From positions 30,427,791 to 30,491,790 of the forward strand of contig CM046453.1 of the NCBI GenBank assembly GCA_025506515.1: a DNA stretch of 64,000 nt, given 5' to 3'. The notes under the pieces are model-generated. The model ran no database searches and was not told where the DNA came from. It saw nothing but the letters and a program-made list of their open reading frames with translations. The DNA is from Flaveria trinervia. Taxonomy: Eukaryota > Streptophyta > Magnoliopsida > Asterales > Asteraceae. This document shows, one piece after another, positions 20,701-33,600 of this stretch. A program made the translations under genes and the position numbers. Positions within the stretch are counted from its first letter, which is position 1. Each line of letters begins with the position of its first letter.

Positions 20701-21656
20701 GAGGGGTATCTACTCCCAGAGGCAAAGTTGATAAGAAAATAATTGCATGGAAGTATGACAGTACTTGGAACATGTTTATGGTTAAAAGGATCTTCGGGTT
20801 GGTCCAATTCTTTACAGAGTACTCTACTCTTGTAAATGCCCTGGAGATCCATGACTTAAAAGAACTAGCTCAACTGGAACTGATCAATCATTCAGCTATG
20901 TTCAGGGGATATGAATTTGAAAACATACTCAAAATGTTCAAAAGTACTAACAATTTTAAATCATTAAAGGCAATATGCATGAGGAAAGATAAGTCATTTA
21001 TTAATCCTCTTGAGAAGAAGAAGACAATACAAGCTAAAAAAGTTGTGTTTCCAGAGTTGAAAATGAAACCAACAGAATCTTTAAAAAGAAAAATGATGTC
21101 TGGTACTCATTCCTCTACACCTATCTCAAATGTGTACTATGATGAAAAAACTTATGAGATTGTGATGGAAAGAAAGTGGGGAGAAAAGGAGGGTGCTGAA
21201 ATAAGACTATTTAGTGGATATGAATTAAGATTGCTTGATGAATCCTACATTCACTATATATATAGCAGACACTTCAAGGAAATAAACAATATACTGGGAG
21301 AGCAAGATATGTACTTCTTCCTAAAGTGCATCAAGTTGCTCAAATTGGCTTATGGTTGTATCATTCCCAAGAGAGACAAAAGAAAGAAAAAGAAGACTCC
21401 ATTGCAACTTGGGAATATTGTCAAACCGAAGGTAGATGTCGGTAGGAGCTTACAAATTCACAGGGATGGTCTCTGTGCTGTATCTATTTGGGAACCCATT
21501 TCTTTAAAGAAGTTACCAATAGAAGCCATCTACAATATAAGCAAAATGAAGATACATGTGCCGAGTAGAGAAAGAATGTCAGAAGCAACAGATTTTGTCA
21601 ACATGATTAAAGCCATTCTGGATCCAACTAAAGCAGCATTTTTACTACCTCCATAA
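17783..21656 (+). pseudogene. Element B ORF2, 3' piece
   Basis: Resumes after element A: SFWNSAKAIEADGVRTLSG, IGYEGDLKLN, then WRFLIHLFQHCLSKRKTGW and a LLMYPIFIQCL block align with the N-terminal domain of the other ORF2 copies. A TGA at about 18015 and frameshifts near 18230 break it. Next come a Pro-rich tandem repeat, a Glu/Lys coiled coil (18960-19130), a second charged region (19328-20343), and a C-terminal frame open for 441 codons to 21656 after a frameshift near 20330. That frame contains MKDYLSSQGFIRRKLGNM, the counterpart of the GF..R.LG.M block in A and C. Basic clusters (YTRKRKYL, PKRDKRKKKK) suggest nuclear location. This is the best-preserved C-terminal half in the window. Confidence 0.8.
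18583..18755 (+). repeat. Pro-rich coding minisatellite in B ORF2
   Basis: Tandem 12-base units CCATCTCCACAA / CCAACTCCACAA, about 13 copies, reading PSPQ/PTPQ in the ORF2 frame. The opposite-strand frame through it is a shadow. Confidence 0.85.
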
Positions 21657-21724
21657 GACCCAGCGGAATCCTCACAACATCAATCACCTCCCAAACATTG
21701 AAGAACATAGGCTGTATAATCCTT

Positions 21725-21735
21725 AGGGGGAGTAT
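21725..21735 (+). other. Element B polypurine tract
   Basis: AGGGGGAGTAT immediately before TGTTGCACCC, the start of B's 3' LTR. Confidence 0.88.
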
Positions 21736-22485
21736 TGTTGCACCCTGAAAGGATCATACATGCCAATTCAATAGGTGGGTTGATGGTTGTTTGCTAGAAT
21801 CCCATAAGTCCAAGAAGAAATGTGGATGAAGATCCTGCAAAAGAAAAAACCAAGTATGGTCTTCCGCATTTGTCAATGCGGAAGACATAAAACAAATACG
21901 GACAAGTATTTGTTCTTCTGCATTGACAAATGCGGAAGACCAATTAGTAATGCGGACAAGACTTTGTTCATCCATATTTGCCTATACGGATGACCGGACA
22001 AATGCGTATAAGTATTGTTCATCTGCATTAACCAATGCGGATGACCAACATACTAATGCGGACGATCAAGTGAAGAAATGCTGATCAAGTCAACTCATCC
22101 GCATTTACCAATGCGGATGAACAAGCAGAGATGCGGATCAAGACTTAGACTAGTTTTGATGTAATAGGTCAGGGGTAGTTTAGTCATTTTGTAAAAGGCA
22201 TCTTGTCTGCCTATAAATAGAATAGATAGCCTCGTACATGAGGTGATAGAATTTAGACAATGAGAATATTTGTATTTCTAGGTGTATTATTACTTTTCTT
22301 GCTAAACCCTAGCAGTCTTTGTAATCAATAACCTTTATTAATATATACAAAAGCATTTATGAGTATTTATTCTGCATTGAATGTTTCTTGATTGTTTGAT
22401 TCCGCCATTCAATCGTTAACTCAGTCACTATATTCGATCCTTAGTGAGAATCTCAATCTCACTACCCCAGTCACAGTTTCTAACA
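21736..22485 (+). repeat. Element B 3' LTR
   Basis: About 750 bp, TGTTGCACCC to TTTCTAACA. Carries the CCGCATT palindrome array, then CTATAAATAG at 22211-22220. The 5' LTR is left of the window, so the 3' end rests on the TG..CA rule and on resumption of ORF2 coding of element D at 22491. Confidence 0.82.
21861..22119. repeat. CCGCATT..AATGCGG palindromes in B 3' LTR
   Basis: Two perfect hairpins with ten-base arms and four-base loops: CTTCCGCATT/AATGCGGAAG at 21861-21884 and CATCCGCATT/AATGCGGATG at 22096-22119, with four or more degenerate copies between. Same core as the array upstream of B ORF2. The TATA box is about 90 bases downstream. Confidence 0.92.
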
Positions 22486-22610
22486 CAATCTACCAACTTT
22501 ACCTCCTTCACTGTAAACCCCACTGTATACTCAAATCACATGGCCAAATTCTAGGAAAATGGTCAAAGTGACATACTTAATAGAGTAAGGGTCATCAGAT
22601 TGAAGATCTA
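22486..22610 (+). pseudogene. Element D ORF2, fragment 1
   Basis: From 22491 one frame reads TNFTSFTVNPTVYSNHMAKF, matching the ORF2 block ALTINPHTYSNHMSEFW of element C, with the expected Trp codon changed to TAG. The frame continues across the gypsy solo LTR into fragment 2. Fragment 1 begins where B's LTR ends; earlier D sequence is expected left of B, outside the window. Confidence 0.78.
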
Positions 22611-24987
22611 TGTCACACTCCAACCTTGACGGCGCAAACGTCGAGATGTGAGAGTTAAGATCGTTCGTAGCCACATAACGCTATTATTAAATCCAAATAT
22701 ATTAATCATAAGTTTCAACGGTTACATTACAAACATAAGTCTCTAATAAAGAAATTAAAAAGCATAAAAGTAATGTTTCAAGCTCATTCATCTATTTAAC
22801 TAGGTCCATTCCTAAGTGTGAACAAGCTTCAAAGGTGGCAATCAAACTTGTGCATTTGCTAAAACATGTTAAAAATAAAAGGTCAACAATAATGTTGGTG
22901 AGATTTCCATAGTTTTCATTACATAAGTATATAAAAGATGGCAATTCATGTTATGAAATTAGTGAACAAAGTAACTAGGGATGTAAGGCAGAATGCACAA
23001 TCAACCTTGACAGTTTTACAAGTCTCAAACATTTACAAGTATATACGATTAGCTAAGTGTACTTGGATTAACCAAGCAGGCTTGTCAGGCCCATACGTCT
23101 ATGACCTCACTAGCTAGCAATAGTTAATGATTGTACATATAATCGACATTACATGATAGCTACAAAGATACTAACCACGACATACAAGTGAATTGTCATA
23201 AGTTTACAAGAATCAAACATTTTTACAAGTGCAATACTTATAAAGTAACATGTTTCACCGCAAAGTGTGAAAATATAAAAAAGGGTATAGAAATACTCAC
23301 TTGGCAAATAAGTATAGAAATGATGATTAATAAGAAATATTAAATAACACGCCAATGCAAATCCTTCAAAATGTACCTAAAAATATATATATTTACAAGG
23401 TTTAAGTTTAATAATACTAAGTTTTATGAATTAACGAAGACTAGTGTTCATTGTGGTATTAGGGATTGTCAAATAATTATATTTAACGAATGGAACCATT
23501 TATATTTATTAATATCGAAGAACATTATTATATTTTATATAAAGTTTTATATAAAAATTATAACACTTATAATAATTTCCTAAAGGTTAAATAAAGTCTA
23601 ATAAATATAATTTTGGCAATAATTTTAACGTTTGAAATAATCACATTTGTGGAACAACGTTTTGGTTAAAGTATAGCTTTTTTTATAAAAATAAATTATT
23701 TATATTAATTTTTTTAGAAAAGAAAAGAAAGCCTAAAAGTATTTCTTTTTAAGAAATTAATTTACAGAAAATAATTAAAAGCATTTTAAAATTATCAGAT
23801 TTTATAAAAAGGTTTTTTATAATTTTTTAAAAAATATAAAATTAATGTTGAAGGCCAAAAGGCCCCAAAAATAGAACACGAGGTTTCCTGGATTCGAACC
23901 GGGGACCTCTTGTTTAGAAGTCACGAGTGTTACCAACGAACCAAGGGCCTCAGCCGCGCTAAGGTTGAGTTCTGAAAACTTAAAAACACTAATTGTACAA
24001 AAACGCCAAAACATATGAACCTAAATTCGTGAAATCTCAAAATTGAAAGCCAAATCGAATGATTTGACCCGATTAACCTTAGGGCTTTTGATCCTAGGTG
24101 TAATCGAGTCTAAAGATGTAACATACTTACTTGATTAAGATCGAATTGTGGATTTTAGATTCGAGACTTGCGACTGTTCTTGATTTCCAATTCGTTGTGT
24201 GTGTATGTCTTTCAAGCAATTGAGGATTCAGGGAGTTCAGGTTACCCAATTAGAGTAAAAGCCCTCTAAATTATATGTTCAATTCATTCGATTTTGTACC
24301 CAACGGCTGCAACGTTCAAATCGGGGTTACGGATCGAATTAAGTTGCTTAATTGTTGTTGCAGGTGCAATCATTCATCATATTTAGTTTGGGATAATTAA
24401 AGGAACGTTTCTAGTCGTTTGATTGTGTTGTTACTATGGTTTAGATGTAAACCGATTTGATTAATGATGTGTGTTCGGTTTCAAGATCAAAGAGTGTTAA
24501 ATCCGCATTGAACCCCACATTAACATGCATACACAGGCTTGATTTTGCCTCACAAATGTTTTGGTGTACTTGGGGTCGAAACGAGGCATAAAACCCGGTT
24601 TTTTTGGCCTTGCCGGAGCTGCGTCCAGCGGTGGCCGAGGACCGGCCGGAAAATCGGGGTAAAAGGGGGGGGGGGAATGGTTTGGGTTTTAACATTTACA
24701 CAATTAGGTACTGTGGTTTACATTTTGTTATTTCATGTTAAAAAGTTTCTTTGAAGTTTCAAAATTGGCATTATAACCCCCTAGACTTTTAAATCAAAGT
24801 TTTATACATTTAATTTTAATAATTCTTAAAATTATTAATATTAATAACAATATTTTTATTATTGTTATTATAGTTATTATTATTATTATTTATTATATAA
24901 TAATAATCATTATAATCTAAAGGATTAAAAGACAAATTAAATCAATATGCATAAGCAACCATAAGTTTCATGTATAGCAATAAAGGC
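22611..24987 (-). mobile_element. Ty3/gypsy-type solo LTR, part 1 (split by element C; TSD ATCTA)
   Basis: Starts TGTCACACTCC on the plus strand and aligns with the LTR at 43735-46344, which adjoins a gypsy primer site; the true direction is therefore minus. ATCTA precedes it (22606-22610) and follows its end in part 2 (37645-37649). Total length about 2.43 kb without an internal region. AT-rich, with an 11-G run at 24665 and an (ATT)n-like tract at 24840-24910. It contains a tRNA-like segment. Confidence 0.85.
23878..23948 (-). other. tRNA-like relic inside gypsy LTR
   Basis: Minus strand carries an A-box-like TGGTTCGTTGGTA (23931-23943) and a B-box-like GGTTCGAATCC (23890-23900) at tRNA-like spacing. 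The anticodon stem does not pair well, so it is not called as a functional tRNA gene. The aligned segment of the other gypsy LTR (45103-45165) keeps the B box. Confidence 0.5.
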
Positions 24988-25844
24988 TGCAGGATCGGGT
25001 TTGTCACTTAAACACTTGGATTTCTCTCAAACTCACTTAAAGAAACACTCAATTCAGATGAAGTAAAGTCTTTTACAAGAGTTGATAAGAATATATAAGT
25101 AGTAAAGGAGCACACAGAAATAAATTTTCAAGGCACTTGTATATATTACTTCTCAACTCAAGATATTACAAGACTCTTACAAGCATGATATATGAGTTAC
25201 AATGAGACTATATACTAGATCCTACAGCGGATATACTTTGATACCAACTGGAAACCTAAGACTAAAGCATATACTACAATGCTAAAGTTAAGCTATCTTA
25301 GATAAAGTATTATCTAAGATATGGTAGTCATGACATGTCCATGACTTACCTTTTGTCACCAACTAAAGATGGCAACTGTACTAACATAAAAGGTAAACAG
25401 TGGATTAAAGTATGGTCAACTGCATGGCTTCTGCAAAAACGCCATGTAGTATCTCAGAGATTTGCAGCGGAGTGTCAGGTAGGCCATACTTATGTCCACT
25501 GGATAATAGCAGTGATTTCTGAAGGTAAGTTGGCTTCGGAAGAACAAGTTCTTCCGAACCCACTTATACTTCGGAAGTGGCTTTTATACTTCCGAGGCTT
25601 GAGGACTTCTGGGCTTTGGAAGTTGACTTCAGATCTTTCTTTCTAAGTCTTGAACTTTGGAAGTAGGTTCTTTGTCTTCGGAAGTTGGAACTTTTCCTTC
25701 GGAAGTAAGCTTTACATTTTGTCTTCGGAAGAGCTCCTCTGTCCTTCGGAAGTTCCACAATTAGCTTCGGAAGTCCTTTATTTGTTGTACCAAAATCTTC
25801 TAAGTGACTTGGTTTTGGTTGCACCAGCCTTTCTAGATCCAACA
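24988..25844 (-). repeat. Element C 3' LTR
   Basis: 857 bp; minus-strand reading TGTTGGATCT to GATCCTGCA. Seven exact CTTCGGAAG copies at 25534, 25569, 25676, 25697, 25723, 25744 and 25765. The promoter hairpin at 25224-25250 is decayed here. Confidence 0.93.
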
Positions 25845-25858
25845 AACTCCCCCTAGGC
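25845..25858 (-). other. Element C polypurine tract
   Basis: Minus strand GCCTAGGGGGAGTT directly before TGTTGG of the 3' LTR. Confidence 0.9.
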
Positions 25859-25879
25859 TGATGCTACCAAAACCTCACT

Positions 25880-28800
25880 TATTTCAGCTTCTCAAAGCTT
25901 TCAGTACGAGGGACAAAAGATATTTGTCTGTCTCTTTGTTCTTCCCTGAAGTGGTGCTGAGAAGCTTGTACAAGTCATTGGTGGATTATGGAGATCAAGT
26001 CTATCGGTTTCAATGACATGTACCCTTTGTTGTGCCCCCCTGAAAAGAGTTAGTTGACGGGAGTTATAGTCATATTCCCATCTAACTATGGATTCTAGTT
26101 TAGTGCCTTCAACCATTTGTAAAAAGGCTTTGCCTTGGGTTGCTGATCCCTTCCTTTCCTCCTCTCTCTCAGTTACAACTCTGCTTTAGCATTGCTCCTA
26201 GCAGTTAGTTCGGCCATATGAAGGCTGCCTAGATGACTTCTGATATGGGCAGCTATCTCAGAGTTTGAAGGGTTGGAGACTGTTTTTTTCTGGTAACTTA
26301 GCAATGTCAAATCTGCTTAAGTGTAGCAGAGATGAGGCACTCAGCCTGTTAAGCTCTCCATTCTCTCTTTCAACAACAAAGTTGTGAGATGAGTGTTCGA
26401 ACCTCCACCGGATGATCTTCTTTCTAGGTGCAAGAGGTTGTCTTGGCACCCTGTCGCTTTTCTTCGTATCGAGTAGAGTCACCAACCTTCTTCTTAACTT
26501 CTTTTCTTCCTCATTCAAAGTGTCTAAATTGAGGCCAAGGAGATTTGCAGCTTGGTCCAAAGTTCCTCTGGGCAGATCAAGATTGATCTCTAGTGAGGGA
26601 ACTTAAGGAGCCGTCAACATAGGTCAATTGGATAGAATCCTCCTCACAGGAGATATCGCTCAGAGTTGTACATTTTATGAGCCTTGTCTTGACTGCTTTG
26701 AATTCTTCTAAGGAGAGATGTTTAGAAGGCTGAGGGGATGGTCTAATGGGTTGATGGGTAGGTTGAGGTGTTTGGGTTCTGGCTAGTGTTTTGGGTTAGA
26801 TGATGGGAAGTTTAGGTGGTTGAGGTGAAGGAGTTGGTAGAAGTGACGGTGTAGGTTTAGGGATGAATGGTTCAGTGGTTGGTTCAGTTTTGATGGTGAG
26901 TGAGAAGGGTATGGTTTCAGGTTGTGGTTGGGTTTGGAGTTTGGGTTGAGTGGTTGCTTTGAAGGTTATCCCCTGTCCCCTTCTGTACATCTCCTTCCTC
27001 TTCCCCGTGCGAATGTCAGCCTTAATGTCACTGACATGTCGCTGGAGAGTCTTTTCTAACATAGGACCCACCTGCCTGCTAGAGAATCCATGAGCTCTGA
27101 GATAGCTTTTCATCCAGGCTTTCTCACCTATTTTCTTGGTAGCAGTCAGTCCTGCTTCGTCTTCCTTCTTCTTCTTTTCAAAAGCTTTTCCCTTTCAACT
27201 CTCTTTCTCTCTTTCTCCATTTGATCTCGCTCTTTGTTGAAGAGCCATAAGATCGTATCAGTGTTATGTGGAGATAATTCTTCTTGAGAGAAACCTCTGG
27301 AGGTTAGGAAAGTTATCCTGTCCCTCCTGAGCTGTAGATCAGCTTCTTTTTCCTTTCTCTCCCTTTCTTCTTCCAGGGCCAAACTTGCAGCTTCTTCATT
27401 TGCAGTTTTAGGAGCAAGGTTGCGTTTTCTATCTCTATTAACTCCTCTAATGGTATAGGGAGTGCATCCTCAGTTGCAACTTCTAGACTAACAAGTCTAT
27501 CCATAATCTCTACCCTTTTTTGGTTGTTGACTGCCTCCTGGTTGGCTGCAGCTGCTTTGGTACTTGCAGCTAATAGTTTTCCAGTCGTCAACCCACCTTT
27601 TCTTTTGAGTTTCTTCAACCTTTCTTCCTCCTAAAGCTCTTCCTAAGTCATCTTCCTCTTTCCTTTGATGTCTTCAGAAGTACTAGACTTTAGGGGTTCT
27701 TAGATAGAAGATTCATGTTCAGTAGTAGAGATGGGAGCTGGAGTTAATGCAGACGTTGGAGCTAAAGGTTGAGTGAGAAAATCCTCTCTATTAACCTCAG
27801 ATGCGAGTACTAAGATTGCATCTGTGACTATTAGATCATCGAATAAAGAGAATAGTCCTTCCGCAGCAACAATCTCAGCTTCGGAAGTTTGAACTTTTAC
27901 TTCCGAGGCTTTGAATTGTGCTTCAGAAGTCTGTGAAAATGCACTATCTGCCCAACAGTTCAGTTGCTGGGCCATCAGTCCTTGATTCCCCTTCAAAGTT
28001 AATCTTAGGTTCCACTTGGACCTTAGGTTGACCAACTTCCTCAATAGTGGTAGAAGGTGCATTTAACCTCCGAAGCTCTTGAGCTCCGAAGTAGATCACA
28101 AACAATCAGGGCTTGGCTGCTCTATGAGAGATTCCAACAGAACCTGTTAAAGAACCTAATGAGATCTTGGAGCATCCTTTGATCCATTTGAATAACAACT
28201 GGAGGAGGCTCAGGGAAGATTGAAGCTTGTTGCACTGGATATTTTATCTCAAGGAAGTGAGAGCTTGACTTTGGGATTCCTCTTGTCTTTGACTTTGTCT
28301 CTGAACACTCTCCCCCTTTTGGTGCATCATCCTGAGAGCTTAATGAGCTAGAGGAAGAGGTCAAGGAGACCTGAATTGGTACATGCCTAACGACCTCTGA
28401 ATCTATTTCTCAGCTAGTTTGGCCTTGAGAGTTTCAATCTCAAGTTGCTGAGTGGCAGACCTATCCTTTAAAGTCTTAACCTTGGATTTAAGATTTGAGA
28501 CTTTAGAAAGTAGGTATTGGATGGTAAGTTGTATTCTTCCCTCATCTTCTTGTGAAGAATCACGGGAGATAAGGTAACATACCTTGTATGTTCATCCTCA
28601 CCACTAGATATGGTTTCTGGGCACCCTGGTTTCCTTGCTCGAAGATGTCTCTTTCAGAGTCATCAAAGGGCATGCTTACCATAGATTCAGTCTCAGTGAT
28701 TTTACCACTGTCCTAAGGATCCACTGAGAATCCTCTAGTAGTGGTAGCTGAATCTACATGAGTCCCCTCCACATCAGTGGGACTCACCTCAGTAGGGCTT

Positions 28801-30075
28801 TAATGATGTGGGCTAGAGATAAGAGGTCTCTCTGGGCTCTGTTGATCCTTGAGAGGGTGTTGTGGATCAACTTCATTGCCCTTAAGAGACATAATCTCTA
28901 CATCAGTTCCAATTAAAAGGTCAGTAAAAGATATGGAAGTGAAACCTAATGACCCGGGACGTTGATCAATATCTAAAGGTATTGAGCCTGTGATAGGGCT
29001 GTCCCTTTTTGGCTGCTCCGAGGAGTATAAAGACTCACCCTAAGGGCTTTCAGCTTGGGTTGTGGGCTCATGGATCTGAGACTGAGGAGACTCAGGACCC
29101 ATATTAAGGTCAATTATGAAAGATGGTTGGACCTTAGGCTGAGTGGGAGCCCTTTGTTCCACTCTAGCCTTTTTGGGTTGAACAGGAGGGGCTTGTTCAA
29201 TAGAGTAGATTGAACAAGTGTTTGTTTCGAGCGTCTCTGATAAGTGATGGTGATGGGTGAGAAGGTAGTGTGCCATTGTGGGGGTAGTTGCTGGTGGGGG
29301 TTCATCACCTGTGGGGTAACAGGGATGTCACCAGGAGCCGTTGGCTCAGTCATACCCGAAAGAAGTGTAGTATCTCTTCCTGTGAAGTTGGTGGACACTC
29401 TCTTCAAAGTCTTGAAGATGGTCGGCGTCATTTGAGACTCAGACAGAGCAGCTGCACAGACAAGCTTACTCAGGTCCAGCTCGCAGTTGATTATGTGCTG
29501 GAGAAACCTGGGATACATGAAGAATGTGTCCTTCTGAAGATTTCCCACGAGGTTAGTCAGCACAAATCTTGAATTGTTGAAGCAGAGACTTTTTACCAAC
29601 CCATGAACAAGGCACCCAAGTTCATATGGGATTTGATCCCATCCCCCGGATTTATTCGACAAGCAGTGAAGGACCACGTGTAGCAGGAACTTCCATTTGT
29701 ACTAGAAGTTAAATTTGTAGACAGTTGACCTGCTAACATCTCCACCATATCCTATTTGAAGATAAGAATTGTCTAAGTCTGCTTTGGGGAATTATGTTGG
29801 AGCGCCCTCATCATGAAGCTCTAACTGCTCCCTGATGAGTGTTCAGAAATGACCAACTCTTGGCCACAGATGCTCGATCGATGACACGAACCCCATTTAG
29901 GGTTTCAATCTGACCATTTGCCCAAAATTCAGACATATGGTTTGAGTAAGTGTGGGGGTTTATAGTCAGAGCGGTGTGATAAGAAGATTGGGTTAGAAAG
30001 GAGACAACATCTGAGAAGTCAGCTCTCTGTTGAATCAAGAAGTGCGACTTGGTTGTGCTGAGGGTTGAAGGCCAT
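25880..30075 (-). pseudogene. Element C ORF2 accessory protein (broken)
   Basis: The ATG at 30075 (MAFNPQHNQVALL) matches QHNQVALL of A ORF2; a frameshift follows within 20 codons. N-terminal blocks: DFSDVVSFLTQSSYHTALTI (about 30010), HCLSNKSGGWDQIPYELG (about 29650) and TFFMYPRFLQHIINCELDLS (about 29500). Then Pro/Thr/Gln-rich linkers, FPEPPPVVIQMDQRML (about 28215), an Ala/Lys helix (27540), and RITFLTSRGFSQEELSP leading into REKLLKRRRRK (27150-27320). The block MKSYLRAHGFSSRQVGPM starts near 27113, the counterpart of GF..R.LG.M in A and B. The last coding stretch is 25901-26116. CTTCGGAAG-type sites also occur inside the coding region near 27860-27930. Confidence 0.82.
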
Positions 30076-30179
30076 TTGTAAAGTTGAATGGGGATGATTT
30101 GAGCTGGGTAAAGTTGAGTAGTAGAAATTTCTGGGGCTGTAAAATTTGCAAGTAAGAGAGTGAAAGTGAATAGTCGAGA

Positions 30180-30190
30180 TTATTTAAAAG
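30180..30190 (-). promoter_or_regulatory. Candidate TATA box for C ORF2
   Basis: Minus strand TTTTAAATAAT about 110 bases before the ORF2 ATG, matching the position of the boxes in A and F. It is a weak TATA sequence. Confidence 0.4.
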
Positions 30191-30300
30191 ATTGTGGAGA
30201 GGCGGGGACGTGATGGTTTAGTGGATGAAATGACAGTGGTAGTAAGGTTAAAAATCATTAAATAATCTGACATCATTAACAAAATCTTTGTTTTTTACAG

Positions 30301-30560
30301 TGTGGGGCCCAAGAAATTTCCGAAGGTAATTGTCTTCCGAAGGATTCTTACTTCCGAAGCCAAATCTTTGCTTCCGAAGGTTAGAGTTGCTTCCGAATAG
30401 AGAATTTGTAAGTTTCGGAAGTAGATCTGATATGAAATCAATCGCTTCTTCCGAGACCAAAAATTCTTCCGAGAAGAAAGTTATCCTTTGAGAAAGTTTG
30501 ATTTGGAAGATATGAGAGTATCTTCGAAGCTTAATTTCTCTTCGGAAGGAATTTACACTT
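30301..30560. repeat. CTTC-C/G-GAAG array upstream of C ORF2
   Basis: Exact copies at 30334, 30351, 30371 and 30540, with several one-mismatch forms (TTTCCGAAG, CTTCCGAAT, TTTCGGAAG, CTTCCGAGA). Lies between pol and ORF2, as in A and F. Confidence 0.88.
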
Positions 30561-30654
30561 AGAAAATTTCAGAGAGAATTTCTTGTAACAGGGCTTATAT
30601 TGTATTGACACAAGACTTACATATTAAAAAGGTTTTCAAAAGAGATCAGATTAA

Positions 30655-33600
30655 TCAATGTTTATCATCCCGATAGATGTTATGAGATACTTAAACCTTT
30701 GTTCATCAAAAGCTTTGGTAAACAGATCAGCATATTGTTCATTTGAATCAACTTTGATTAACTTGATTTGATTTTTCTCATGAATCTCTAATGAAGTGAT
30801 ACCTGATGTCCATGTGCTTAGTCTTGGAGTGCTTCACGGATTTTCAGAAATGGAGATAACACTGTTGTTGTCAATATGGATCGGAGTACTCATAAAGTTG
30901 AATCCATAGTCTAACATTGATTTTGAATCCATAGCAGTTGAGCACAGCAGCTAGCAGCAGCAATGTATTCAGCTTCAGCAGTTGATGTAGAGACACAGGA
31001 TTGTTTCTTGCATCGCCATGAGATGATCCTTCCACCAAGAAATTGACATCCTCCTGATGTGGATTTCTTGTCAATATTGCAGCCTCCACAGTCACTGTCA
31101 GAGTATCCATAAAGATTGAAATCCTTGTTTCTAGAATACCAGAGACCTAGTTTAGGTGCTCCTTTGAGGTATCTGCGGATTCTCTTAACAACAGCCAGGT
31201 GAGACACTTTAGGAGCAGCCAGATATCTTGCACAAATGCAAGTAGCAAACATGATATCATGTCTACTTGCTGTTAGATACATCAGAGAACCAATAATTGC
31301 CCTATACTGATGTTGATCAGTATCCTCCCCCTCAAGGTCAGGACAAAGATTATGGTTTCTGGGACCCTTCCTTCAGTTGGTTTACCTGAATTCCAAGGAA
31401 AAAGTCCATTTTTCCCATGGAGCTCATCTCAAACTTCTTCTTCATAATGCTTTCAAAGTCCTTGCACATTTGGTCATTTGAGGAACCAAATATGATGTCA
31501 TCAACATAGACTTGTACAAGGAAAATGTCCTTTCCAGACTTTCTAATGAAGAGAGTCTTGTCAATGGTACCTCTAGTATAGCCATTCTTCAAAAGAAACT
31601 AGACAGAGTCTCATACCACAGCCTAGGTGCTTGGTGCAGCCCATATAGAGCTTTATCCAATTTGCACACATAGTTTCGGTGTTGTGGATCTTCAAATCCT
31701 GGAGTTTGGAATACATAGACTTCCCTGTCTATATCCCCGTATAGAAAAGCACACTTGACATCAAGTTGGTATACTATGAAGTCCTTGGATGCAGCATAAG
31801 CAAGGAAGATCCTTACTGCCTCAAGTCTTGCAACTGGTGCGAAGACATCAGTATAATCGATTCCTTCCTCTTGAGTGTATCCTTGAACCACAAGTCTTAC
31901 CTTATTCTTGATGATCAAGCCTCTATCATCTCTTTTTTTTCTGAAAACCCATTTGGTGCCTATAGGTACTTGACCAGATAGTAGCGGACATAGGTTCCAT
32001 ACCTTCTGTCTCTTGAATTGAAGCAGCTCCTCTTGTATCGATTCAATCCAGCTACTATCTTTTAAGGCATCTTCTACATTCTTGGGTTCCATCTGAGATA
32101 GAAAGCATAAGTACAGGCAGACATTCCCTTGATGAGTCTGTCCTCTTGTTCTCACACCCTCAGAGACATTCCCTATGATGTTCTCAGTTGGATGAGTGTT
32201 GCGAATCCTAAGACGAGGAATCACTTCCAGTTGCAGAGATAGATCCAGGTTGGACATATTCTGCTCAGGAACTAGAACACTTTGTCCAGCTGTTGTTCCA
32301 AAGTCATTCAATGAGGACTGATTGAATGAATGAGAAACATCATCAATAGTTGGCTGTGAAGTAGTATTAACAGTTGCCTGTTCCTTTAAAATACTACCTC
32401 CTTCTACCTGGTGTTGTGGTGGATCACCTGATGAGTTTTGAGGCTTAGTAGGTGACTCACTTGTTGAAGCTTCACTGTTCCTTGATATGGTTAAACTGTC
32501 GAATCTGTGAATAGTGGAAGCTTGATGTATTGCAGCACTTGGAGAATTTGGTTTAGGCCTGGGAAGCTTAAACAGTTGGTCATTAGCATTAGCATCAACA
32601 TCATTTTGAGCACCTATTCCAACTGAAACATTCTCACAAGAGGGTTTAGAATAGTTTGGAAAAAAATCTAAATCAAAGATGTGATCAGGTGTATTCCCCC
32701 TAACACAAGGAGTGTGCTCATTAACAATTATATTGGATGACTCCTCAAATTGTTGATTCTTAATGTTGTATACTCTGTAGGCTTTGGAACTAGAAGAGTA
32801 TCCAACAAAGATAGCATCATCCGACTTTTCAGCAAATTTTGCTAAATTTTCCTTTGTGTTAAGTATGGTACACCTGCTGCCAAAGGACCTTAGAAAGCCA
32901 ATGAACGGTGGCCTCTTGTTCCATAGCTCATAAGGGGTTTTTCTTCCATGGGGCTTAACTGCAAGAACTCTATTCTGCACGTAGCATGCAGTGGTGACTG
33001 CCTCTGCCCAGAATGTTAGAGGTAGCTTTGAATCAGCTAACATAGTTCGAGCAGCCTCAATAGTGTCTTATTCCTCCTCTCAGCAACACCGTTTTGTGTG
33101 AGGAGTTCTGGGAGCACTATATTGTCTGGCAATCCCTTTTGAGTTACAGAATAAGGCAAGAACGAAGTTCTTAACCTCAGTCCCTTGATCACTTCTAATT
33201 ATTTTAACCTTGTGATCAATTTGATTTTCTATTTTAAGAATAAAAGATTTTAATGTTTTAGCAGTTTCATCTTTAGTTCTTAAAAAAATACCCATGTGAA
33301 TCTTCTAAAATCATCAACTATCACAAGGCAATATGATTTCCTTCCAGCTCATTATACTGTGAGAACAAAAAGATCCATGTGCAATAAGTGCAATGGAGTA
33401 GTGATAGAGTTAACACATTTGGATTTATGAGATGTCCTGTGTTGTTTCCCTTTCAGGCATGCAACACAGTTGTCTTTACAGAAAAACTCCTTTTTGGGCA
33501 AACCATGTACCAAGTTATTTTAACCAATTTATTCATTGTCTTAAAATTTACATGACACATACGTTTATGCCACAATGTGACTCATCACTATCAACTTTGG

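Noticed and set aside
23878..23948. Functional tRNA gene
   Set aside because: The anticodon stem pairs poorly and the aligned copy is more decayed.
25335..25856. Short plus- and minus-strand frames in the C LTRs (also 37075-37705)
   Set aside because: Chance frames in LTR sequence; they are repeated only because the LTR is, and their composition follows the CTTCGGAAG repeats.
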